5,441 nucleotides of DNA, taken from positions 1 through 5,441 of the forward strand of contig JASHXW010000540.1 of NCBI GenBank assembly GCA_030043395.1, read 5' to 3'. Shown here one piece after another: positions 1-5,051 of the stretch. The stretch comes from Streptosporangiaceae bacterium (GTDB lineage Bacteria > Actinomycetota > Actinomycetes > Streptosporangiales > Streptosporangiaceae). Under the pieces are notes generated by a model. It was given only the letters and a program-made list of their open reading frames with translations. It did not search any database and was not told the origin of the DNA. Each line of letters begins with the position of its first letter. Position 1 is the first letter of the stretch. The position numbers and the translations under genes are program-made.

Positions 1-21
1 TTTCTTTCATCAGGCGACTGC

Positions 22-38
22 CCGGCCTAGCTGGCCGG
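22..38 (-). other. GC hairpin overlapping the padR stop codon
   Basis: Arms CCGGCC (22-27) and GGCCGG (33-38) are perfect reverse complements around TAGCT, and the stop codon lies at 29-27. No T-rich tract directly follows on the minus strand. It may cause pausing or weak termination, but six-base GC stems are common in such DNA. Confidence 0.25.
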
Positions 39-686
39 CGAGCCGCCGCCGTCTCGTGTCGTGTCATGGGGCTGGCCGCTGCCCGCCTGACCGTCGGCTG
101 CCTGGCCGCTGGACGCAAGGCGTCCAGGCCCGGCGTCGGCACGCCGTTCGGAGTCGATCAGCTCGTTCAGCCAGCGAACCTCGCGCTCGACTGACTCAAG
201 GCCATGCCGCTGCAGCTCGAGGGTGTAGCTGTCCACGCGCTCCCTGGTCCTGGCCAGCGCGGCGCGGAAGGCCTCGACTCGCTCCTCCAGCCTGCTGCGC
301 CTGCCTTCCAGGATCCGGAGCCTGACATCGGCCGTGGTCAGCCCGAAGAACGCGAACCGCACGCCGAACCCCTCGTCCTCCCAGGACGCGGGGCCGGCGT
401 GAGAGAGCAGGTCTTGCAGGTACTCCTTGCCGTCGGCTGTGAGCCGGTACACGATCTTCGACCGTCGTCCCGCCAGCGGCTTGGCCGGGTCCACCAGGCT
501 CTCCTCGGCGATGAGGCCCCGGCTGGTGAGGTCCTTCAGGCACGGGTAGAGGGACCCGTATCCGAAGGCCCGAAACGCCCCGAGCACAGAATTCAGCCGC
601 TTGCGCAGCTCGTAGCCGTGCATCGGGGTCTCGTGCAGCAGTCCGAGCACGGCAAGCTCGAGTACGCCGCTTCGCTGGCTGCTCAC
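27..686 (-). CDS. PadR-family transcriptional regulator
   Basis: This gene encodes a 219-residue DNA-binding regulator of the PadR family. Counting from the chosen start, residues about 8-92 form the winged helix: LELAVLGLL, then MHGYELRKRL, the family hallmark GYGSLYPCL in the recognition region, and the wing ending VYRLTADGKEYL. Residues about 107-182 form the C-terminal helical dimerisation region, with coiled-coil-like RILEGRRSRLEERVEAFR and REVRWLNELI. Residues 183-219 are a Gly/Ala/Ser/Gln-rich, probably disordered tail. The GTG at 686-684 is preferred because AGGAGG lies 9 nt upstream. An earlier in-frame GTG at 755 would add 23 polar residues that the family lacks. The sequence resembles, from memory, M. 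tuberculosis Rv0047c, which also sits near a DUF5318 gene and ponA1. PadR proteins are usually ligand-responsive repressors that act on their own or neighbouring promoters; ligand and targets here are unknown. The repeats between 726 and 832 are the likely binding sites. Confidence 0.93.
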   Translation of the reverse strand: MSSQRSGVLELAVLGLLHETPMHGYELRKRLNSVLGAFRAFGYGSLYPCLKDLTSRGLIAEESLVDPAKPLAGRRSKIVYRLTADGKEYLQDLLSHAGPASWEDEGFGVRFAFFGLTTADVRLRILEGRRSRLEERVEAFRAALARTRERVDSYTLELQRHGLESVEREVRWLNELIDSERRADAGPGRLASSGQAADGQAGSGQPHDTTRDGGGSPAS

Positions 687-695
687 CTGCTGGCG

Positions 696-701
696 CCTCC
701 T
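696..701 (-). promoter_or_regulatory. Ribosome binding site of the padR-like gene
   Basis: On the minus strand AGGAGG stands 9 nt before the GTG at 686. This near-perfect anti-16S match decides the start in favour of that GTG over the in-frame GTG at 755, which lies upstream of this site. Confidence 0.75.
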
Positions 702-774
702 GCCATGATCCGGGCCATTTAGACCTGTATCTGAACTATGTGGGCTACTATCCACCGAGCCGCTTGCCGGCTCC

Positions 775-826
775 GTATCTGCTCGATGTATCGGAACTGC
801 CTATCCGCTCGATGTATCGAGTTGAT
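775..826. repeat. Direct repeats of GTATC half-sites at 13-bp period
   Basis: Four consecutive 13-bp units start at 775, 788, 801 and 814. Each begins with GTATC (CTATC in the third). Units one and three share 11 of 13 bases, so the array also reads as a 26-bp direct repeat (775-800 and 801-826; 17 of 26 identical) with the identical 13-mer GCTCGATGTATCG at 781 and 807. The order and exact spacing suggest a multi-site regulator-binding array. The adjacent PadR-type gene is the obvious candidate binder, which is an inference. Confidence 0.6.
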
Positions 827-832
827 ACATCG
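810..832. promoter_or_regulatory. Perfect inverted repeat, candidate PadR operator
   Basis: Arms CGATGTATC (810-818) and GATACATCG (824-832) are exact reverse complements around the 5-bp centre GAGTT. The arms contain ATGT and ACAT, the outer half-site sequences often seen in PadR-family operators. The dyad lies about 124 bp upstream of the regulator's start and is AT-richer than its surroundings. A dimeric winged-helix protein could bind it. Assignment to the neighbouring PadR protein rests on motif type and position only. Confidence 0.6.
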
Positions 833-898
833 CAACGATATGTCGTGTCGTCATGCATGCGCAAGTCCTAGCTGCCGTGCCCGCCAACTTCGTGCAGG

Positions 899-927
899 CG
901 GACCAGGTAGAAAAGGGTGCATAGAGT
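899..927 (+). promoter_or_regulatory. Possible vegetative promoter upstream of the DUF5318 gene
   Basis: TAGAGT at 922-927 fits the actinobacterial -10 pattern TAGRRT. With a 17-bp spacer, the -35 position holds CGGACC (899-904), which matches only the GAC of TTGACA. Transcription would start near 933-935, which would put the GTG at 947 inside the transcript and leave the ATG at 1028 with a leader of about 95 nt. Support is moderate because the -35 is poor. Confidence 0.35.
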
Positions 928-1014
928 GCGTAATTCTGGCTGAAAGGTGCTGGAGGAGCTGGCTGCGCTGGTCTCCAGGGCGGAGGAGGGCTCGGCCCGA
1001 GCGAAATTCCGTCG

Positions 1015-1020
1015 TAACCT
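1015..1020 (+). promoter_or_regulatory. Possible -10 element for a leaderless DUF5318 transcript
   Basis: TAACCT fits TANNNT and ends 7 bp before the ATG at 1028, so transcription would begin at or next to that A. No Shine-Dalgarno precedes this ATG. A -10 box so placed is the usual arrangement of leaderless genes, which are common in actinobacteria. No convincing -35 is seen. Confidence 0.35.
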
Positions 1021-1027
1021 GTCCGTC

Positions 1028-1426
1028 ATGAGGCGATCGGTCGTCGACTACGCGCTGGCACGACGCGCGACGCTCGCGTCCGTGCTGTCAGGGCGCACGA
1101 CGGTCACCGACGTCTGCGACGCGCACCCGTACCTGCTCAGGGCGGCCAAGTTCCACGGCGAGCCGACCGAAACTAGGTGCCCGATCTGCCGGAAGGTCAA
1201 GCTCACGCACGTGACCTACGTCTACGGCGATGAGCTTGGCCAGTACGAGGGCCGGGTCAAGAAGGGCCGGGAACTCGACGAAATGGCCTCCGAATATGGA
1301 GAGTTCAAGGTGTACGTGGTCGAGGTCTGCCAGAGTTGTGGTTGGAATCACCTGGCGTCGTCCTACGTGCTCGGCACCGGTGAGCCGTCGGCGAGGCGTC
1401 GTCGCCGTGCTAGCACAGGCGACTGA
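1028..1426 (+). CDS. DUF5318 family protein, probable zinc ribbon
   Basis: This gene encodes a 132-residue basic protein of unknown function that matches the actinobacterial DUF5318 family (Rv0049-like, from memory). The family signatures visible are VVDYALARR at residues 5-13, VCDAHPYLLRAAKFHGEP at 29-46, CPIC at 51-54, THVTYVYGDELGQY at 60-73, and VVEVCQSCGWNHLASSYVLG at 97-116. The two CxxC pairs (C51/C54 and C101/C104) would form a four-cysteine zinc ribbon; C30 is a fifth cysteine. The tail ends in a five-arginine run. There is no signal peptide or membrane helix, so it is expected in the cytoplasm. I chose ATG 1028 because the family begins close to VVDYAL. GTG 947 in the same frame would give 159 residues, but its only upstream purine run (GAAAG) abuts the GTG. 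It lies between a PadR regulator and a class A PBP, so a role tied to the cell envelope is plausible but unproven. Confidence 0.88.
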   Translation: MRRSVVDYALARRATLASVLSGRTTVTDVCDAHPYLLRAAKFHGEPTETRCPICRKVKLTHVTYVYGDELGQYEGRVKKGRELDEMASEYGEFKVYVVEVCQSCGWNHLASSYVLGTGEPSARRRRRASTGD

Positions 1427-1439
1427 CGGGCCTGCGCCA

Positions 1440-1466
1440 CCGCCGGATCTGCGGTAGATCCGCCGG
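1440..1466 (+). terminator. Strong hairpin after the DUF5318 gene
   Basis: Arms CCGCCGGATCT (1440-1450) and AGATCCGCCGG (1456-1466) pair over 11 bp with one mismatch, around the 5-nt loop GCGGT, starting 13 nt after the stop codon. No U tract follows, so this is either one of the U-poor terminators typical of high-GC actinobacteria or a 3'-end stabilising or pausing element. It would separate the DUF5318 transcript from the PBP transcript. Confidence 0.45.
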
Positions 1467-1474
1467 ATATCCGG
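1463..1474. repeat. 12-bp perfect palindrome
   Basis: CCGGATATCCGG is fully self-complementary and overlaps the right arm of the preceding hairpin (shared bases 1463-1466). The two structures are therefore mutually exclusive in RNA, or this site may act as a DNA dyad. The function is not evident. Confidence 0.4.
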
Positions 1475-1498
1475 GCGGGCTTAGCCGACGACGCGCCG

Positions 1499-1518
1499 GC
1501 ACCACCGGGCCTTGGTGC
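1499..1518 (+). other. Small hairpin in the DUF5318-PBP gap
   Basis: Arms GCACCA (1499-1504) and TGGTGC (1513-1518) pair perfectly around an 8-nt loop and are followed by GCTTTGGTT. It could be a second weak terminator or part of the PBP gene's 5' region. A six-base stem in GC-rich DNA is only modest evidence. Confidence 0.25.
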
Positions 1519-1660
1519 GCTTTGGTTGGGATGGAATGCGCAACTACGGATGAATGAGCGAAGTAGAGATCGTACCGGGACAGTAGGTACAGCCGGGTAG
1601 CGTGGTTCCCGGCGGAGGTTCCCCCTATCTCCGCATGCGACTGCCTTAGCGCCGACCAGC

Positions 1661-1665
1661 GAGGA
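1661..1665 (+). promoter_or_regulatory. Ribosome binding site of the PBP gene
   Basis: GAGGA ends 4 nt before the GTG at 1670. The spacing is slightly short but workable. It supports GTG 1670 as the start, and the translated N-terminus reads directly into the Tyr/Gly-rich tail. Confidence 0.55.
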
Positions 1666-1669
1666 TCAC

Positions 1670-4600
1670 GTGAGTAATCCAGACTTCCCCGGGCCGTCCT
1701 GGCAGGACAATCCAGAACGCTTCGAGAACGCGGACGTCTACCAGGACGAGCGCGCCGACGGCTACGGCTATGCCGGCAGCCAGTACAGCGGCTCGGACGG
1801 CTACGCGTCGGGCAACGGTCACGCCCGCAGCGGCAACGGCCACGCACGTGGCGACGGCTACGGGACCGCAGACCCTTACGGCCGCGGTGACGGCTACGGG
1901 CGCGCTGGCGACCCCTACGGCCCGGCCGGCGGTTCTGGCGACGGCTATGGCCGCGGTAGTGACGCCTACGCCTCGCACGCCGATGCCGGCCGCCGGTCCT
2001 CGCACGCGCAAGACCCCTACGGTCGTGACGGTTACGGCTACGGCGACCGCCAGGCATATGGCTACCGGGGCAACGGCTACGACCATGATGGCCGCGCTGG
2101 CGGCGGGCACGAGCGCGATGGGTACGGCAGCAACGGCAACGGGTACGGCAGCAACGGCAATGGCTCGCGCGACCCTGGGTACCAGGGCGCGCGCAGGGCG
2201 GGCAGGCATGCGGGCGGCGCCCGTCCGGAGTCTGGTCCCGGGTACGGCGTCGACGTGGCCGGGCGAGAGGGCGAGCGCGGCGCTTACCCAGACGAGCGCG
2301 GTCTTCGCACGTCGGCGGCGGACTGGACTAGCGGCTTCATGCGGCGGGTCGATGGCCTAACGCGCAAGGGCGATGGCAGCGGGCGCAGGGCACGGGGCCG
2401 CGGCGACGACACTACTGGCTCGCGCGGGGCTCGCGCGCTCGCGGATACCGGTGCCGGCGGCGCGCCTGCGCCCAAGAACCTGATGCGCCGGCTGTGGCAC
2501 GGGCGGTGGTGGCGGCACTGGACGCTGAAGAAGGCCGCCCTCCTTACCGCCTCCGTGGCCGTCGGCGTCGTGCTGATCATGGTCGCCGGCTTCTTTTACT
2601 TCTACGAGACGATCGGCGTCCCGGCCAAGGTGCTGAACGCCTCGTTCGCGACGTCCTCGACCGTCTACTTCTCCAACGGCAAGAAAGTGGGCTGCTACTG
2701 CAGCGTCAACAATCAGACCCTGACCCAGGCGCAAGTCGAGCGTCGCGGGTCCAGGTGGCTCGTGGACGGGGTGACGGCAGCCGAGGACCGCAACTTCTTC
2801 CACGAGGGCGGGGTATCGCTGACCGGGATCCTGCGCGCGGCCAAGAACGACTTCCTGGGCGACGGGGAGCAGGGCGGCTCGACGATCACCGAAGAGCTGG
2901 TCAAGTCGTACTACGACTCGGCGTACCTCGGCAACCTGACGATCAAGCAGAAGATCGGCGAGGTCATCGTCTCGATGAAGCTCGCGCACCTGAAGGACAA
3001 GTGGTGGGTCATGACCCACTACCTGAACACCATTTACTTCGGCGCTGGCGCCTGGGGTGCGGAAGCGGCAGCCGAGACGTACTTCGGCAAGCCGGTCTGG
3101 GAGCTTGACGTCGCGCAGGGAGCGATGCTCGGCGCGATCATCCAGTCCCCGTCGGGCTTCGACGCGACCGATCCCGCGAAGGTCGATGCCGGCCTGGGCT
3201 ACTCGCTTTACACGCGCTGGGAAGAGACGCTCGCCAACATGGTGAAGGACGGCAACATCTCGGCGGCAACGGCCAGCGAGCAGAAGTTCCCCAAGGTCTC
3301 GATCAAGCCGCCGGACCAGGCGTGGCACGGCTTCGACGGCTACATCATGGAAACCGTCATCGGGGAGCTTGAGGCGAATTACCACCTGACCGTGAGCGAC
3401 ATCTACAGCGAGGGCCTGCAGATTCACACCAGCCTCAACCAGTCGCTGATGGAGAAACTGAGGGCCACCGTCAACGAGAACAAGCGCCTCATGGCGGAGG
3501 ACGCCGCCCAGGGGAACGGGTCGGCGATGCCCCCGTACGTGCACGTAGCCGCAGTACTTGAGAAACCTGGCACCGGCGAGATCCTCGCCTTCTACGGGGG
3601 TCAGGGCTACGGCGCCAAGCATTGCAAGCTGGTGCACTGCGAGCAGAACACGATCCTTGACGATGCGCAGGTCGGCTCGTCGTTCAAGCCGTACGTGCTG
3701 ACGACCGCGGTGAACGAGGGAATGAACTCCCAGACCAGCATCACGAACAGCCACTCGCCGCTCTGCATCCCTCCGTCCGACGACGGGATCGCCGATCAGC
3801 TGCAGCTTTCCAAGGTGACCAGCCCGGGCAACTGTGACACGAGCGACGGCTACTACTACTTCGTCGAGCCGTCAGAGAACACGCCTGGCCGGAACCTGAC
3901 CGTTCCTTACGCGACCGCCCAGTCCAACAACGCCTCCTACATGGACCTGATCCACCGGACCGGCGTGAACAACGTGATCAACATGGCTCAGACCCTGGGC
4001 GTCAGCCCGGCGACGGTCGATGGCCTGAAGAAGCTCTTCTGGAGCTGCGGCGCTGGCTGCAAGCAGCAAGGAGAGTTTCCCGGCGCCGTGAACGCCGCAC
4101 TCGGTGAAGGCGACATGACCGCGGTGGACCAGGCGAACATGTTCTCGACCCTGGTGTCGGACGGGACCGAGGTCACGCCGCACATGATCAGCTACGTGGA
4201 GCGCGACGGAGCCAGGCTCCCGACGCCGACCGCGGTCGCCATCCACCACGACGCCATCGGGCCTAATGTCGCGGCCGACGCCGACTACGCCCTTTCCTTC
4301 GACACCAACGCGGCCTATGGCGGCACGGGCGTCCCGAATGCGGTGTGGGACCGGCCGATGATGGCCAAGACCGGGACGCTCGGTGAGGCAGACAACTCTT
4401 CTGCGGCCTGGTTCCTCGGGGCGATCCCGCAGTTCGCGCTGTCGGTCGGCATCTTCACGAACAACTCGAACGAGAACATCGACGAGCTGCCGGCCCGGCC
4501 CGGCTGGACCGGTGGTTACGGTGGCGCTTGGCCGGCCACGATCTGGCACGCGTTCATGTCCACTACCTTCAACAACCTTCCCGTCAAGCAGCTGCCGACG

Positions 4601-5041
4601 CCGAACTTCACCGGCTTCAAGAAGTGGGTACTGGCCCCGCCGATCAAGGCCAAGCACAAGTGCCACAAGTACGGCCTGGGTGGCGGCAACGGCAATGGCA
4701 ACGGTAACGGGCACCACCACGGCTTCCCCGGGTATCCCGGGCAAGGCGGCTCTAAGTGCACGAACCAGGGCGGCCACCACAGCCCGAACCCATCACAGTC
4801 GCCGAGCCCGAGTATCAGCCCGAGCCCGAGCCCGAGTCCGTCTTCCTCGCCGAGCCCGTCGACCAGCCCGTCCTTCCCGCCCGGCAGGCCGGCTACGGCG
4901 ACGGCGAGCGTGACGAAAGACGGGCAACGGCCTAGCCGGAAGTCGTCGGCCGCCATCCCGAGCCTGACAGCTGCCGCGACCTTGTCAGCGCCGCAGGTGC
5001 GCAAGCCCGTGTGGATCGTGACCACGACAGGACTCGCCTAG
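1670..5041 (+). CDS. Class A bifunctional penicillin-binding protein (glycosyltransferase/transpeptidase)
   Basis: This 1123-residue membrane enzyme polymerises lipid II into glycan strands and cross-links stem peptides outside the membrane. Residues 1-285 are a cytoplasmic tail: Gly/Tyr/Asp/Asn-rich to about 195, then basic (MRR, GRR, RRLW, WRHW). One membrane helix spans about 289-311. GT51 follows at about 330-545: AAEDRNFFHEGG with catalytic E372, QGGSTITEELVKS 401-413, QKIGE 427-431 with E431, YLNTIYFG 451-458, and LGAIIQSPSGFD 487-498. The transpeptidase domain, about 615-965, has all three motifs: SSFK with nucleophile S670, SNN 752-754, and KTGT 900-903. The C-terminus has a Gly/Asn/His segment and a Ser-Pro tail; no PASTA domain is seen. 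At 1123 residues it is longer than usual, owing to the two tails. All ten cysteines are extracytoplasmic. Position after a DUF5318 gene parallels mycobacterial ponA1. It starts 243 bp downstream, beyond a hairpin, so it likely has its own promoter, though none is clear. Confidence 0.96.
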   Translation: MSNPDFPGPSWQDNPERFENADVYQDERADGYGYAGSQYSGSDGYASGNGHARSGNGHARGDGYGTADPYGRGDGYGRAGDPYGPAGGSGDGYGRGSDAYASHADAGRRSSHAQDPYGRDGYGYGDRQAYGYRGNGYDHDGRAGGGHERDGYGSNGNGYGSNGNGSRDPGYQGARRAGRHAGGARPESGPGYGVDVAGREGERGAYPDERGLRTSAADWTSGFMRRVDGLTRKGDGSGRRARGRGDDTTGSRGARALADTGAGGAPAPKNLMRRLWHGRWWRHWTLKKAALLTASVAVGVVLIMVAGFFYFYETIGVPAKVLNASFATSSTVYFSNGKKVGCYCSVNNQTLTQAQVERRGSRWLVDGVTAAEDRNFFHEGGVSLTGILRAAKNDFLGDGEQGGSTITEELVKSYYDSAYLGNLTIKQKIGEVIVSMKLAHLKDKWWVMTHYLNTIYFGAGAWGAEAAAETYFGKPVWELDVAQGAMLGAIIQSPSGFDATDPAKVDAGLGYSLYTRWEETLANMVKDGNISAATASEQKFPKVSIKPPDQAWHGFDGYIMETVIGELEANYHLTVSDIYSEGLQIHTSLNQSLMEKLRATVNENKRLMAEDAAQGNGSAMPPYVHVAAVLEKPGTGEILAFYGGQGYGAKHCKLVHCEQNTILDDAQVGSSFKPYVLTTAVNEGMNSQTSITNSHSPLCIPPSDDGIADQLQLSKVTSPGNCDTSDGYYYFVEPSENTPGRNLTVPYATAQSNNASYMDLIHRTGVNNVINMAQTLGVSPATVDGLKKLFWSCGAGCKQQGEFPGAVNAALGEGDMTAVDQANMFSTLVSDGTEVTPHMISYVERDGARLPTPTAVAIHHDAIGPNVAADADYALSFDTNAAYGGTGVPNAVWDRPMMAKTGTLGEADNSSAAWFLGAIPQFALSVGIFTNNSNENIDELPARPGWTGGYGGAWPATIWHAFMSTTFNNLPVKQLPTPNFTGFKKWVLAPPIKAKHKCHKYGLGGGNGNGNGNGHHHGFPGYPGQGGSKCTNQGGHHSPNPSQSPSPSISPSPSPSPSSSPSPSTSPSFPPGRPATATASVTKDGQRPSRKSSAAIPSLTAAATLSAPQVRKPVWIVTTTGLA
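1760..2179 (+). repeat. Low-complexity Gly/Tyr-rich coding segment of the PBP
   Basis: Residues 31-170 contain 44 glycines (31%) and 19 tyrosines, mostly in recurring DGYG, DPYG and GNG units interspersed with Arg, His, Asp and Asn. The segment has no predicted fold and lies on the cytoplasmic side of the single membrane helix. At DNA level it is built from imperfect repeats of GACGGCTACGG-like units. Confidence 0.8.
2120..2161 (+). repeat. 21-bp tandem duplication inside the PBP gene
   Basis: Two adjacent 21-bp units (2120-2140 and 2141-2161) differ only at their last base and encode GYGSNGN twice. The near identity suggests recent in-frame expansion of the disordered tail. Confidence 0.8.
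4679..4723 (+). repeat. Gly-Asn/His segment of the PBP C-terminal tail
   Basis: Residues 1004-1018 read GGNGNGNGNGNGHHHG-like, directly after the Lys/His/Cys cluster KAKHKCHK (993-1000). Further His (1035-1036) and Cys (1030) follow. It is a flexible extracytoplasmic linker. The His/Cys density could allow metal binding or cross-linking, but no known motif is matched. Confidence 0.6.
4781..4876 (+). repeat. Ser-Pro repeat tail of the PBP
   Basis: Residues 1038-1069 are almost entirely alternating Ser and Pro, encoded by imperfect AGCCCG hexamers (cleanest at about 4817-4834). Such tails are common at the C-terminus of secreted actinobacterial proteins and probably span or reach into the wall as an extended rod. 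A further 54 residues follow, ending RKPVWIVTTTGLA. Confidence 0.8.
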
Positions 5042-5051
5042 GAGCCGTGCT

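Larger units (their letters stand above)
687..1027. other. Divergent intergenic region, regulatory
   Basis: This 341-bp region separates the divergent padR-like and DUF5318 genes and must hold the promoters of both. The left part (726-832) is locally rich in GTATC/GATAC pentamers: 727, 775, 788 and 814 forward, 824 inverted, plus a one-mismatch copy at 801. The right part (about 895-1027) carries two possible -10 hexamers for the plus-strand gene. I found no convincing -35/-10 pair for the minus-strand gene and no tRNA-like or riboswitch-like fold. An open stretch from GTG 947 in the DUF5318 frame could encode an N-terminal extension of that protein. Confidence 0.7.

Noticed and set aside
204..722. 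Plus-strand open frame opposite the padR-like gene
   Set aside because: The minus-strand frame has the unmistakable PadR winged helix and a good ribosome site; the plus frame has neither.
687..755. 23-residue N-terminal extension of the PadR protein from GTG 755
   Set aside because: The AGGAGG at 696-701 serves the GTG at 686, the family begins near LELAVLGLL, and the extra residues are polar and unconserved in character.
822..850. TTGATA (822-827) as a -35 box for the plus-strand gene
   Set aside because: It matches TTGACA in 5 of 6 bases, but no TANNNT hexamer lies 16-19 bp downstream; the bases belong to the inverted repeat.
2120..2161. CRISPR-like or transposon-related repeats
   Set aside because: The repeats are short, in frame, without spacers, and encode a low-complexity protein segment. 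No transposase or terminal inverted repeats were found anywhere in the window.
1646..2209. Minus-strand Ala/Val-rich frame resembling membrane segments
   Set aside because: The hydrophobic look arises from reading the repeated Gly/Tyr codons of the PBP tail backwards (GGC to GCC, TAC to GTA). No membrane-protein family or ribosome site supports it.
1770..2360. Plus-strand Ala/Thr-rich frame overlapping the PBP tail
   Set aside because: It is a frame-shifted reading of the same repeats; the PBP frame continues without interruption into conserved domains.
2357..3754. Long minus-strand open frame (465 codons) opposite the PBP gene
   Set aside because: It is antisense to the conserved GT51 and transpeptidase coding sequence and its product is Arg/Val/Leu/Gly-rich with no recognisable motif. 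High-GC genes routinely leave such open frames on the opposite strand.
3872..4780. Minus-strand open frame (302 codons) opposite the transpeptidase domain
   Set aside because: Same reason: the sense strand carries the SxxK/SxN/KTG enzyme, and the antisense product is low-complexity Arg/Val/Gly.
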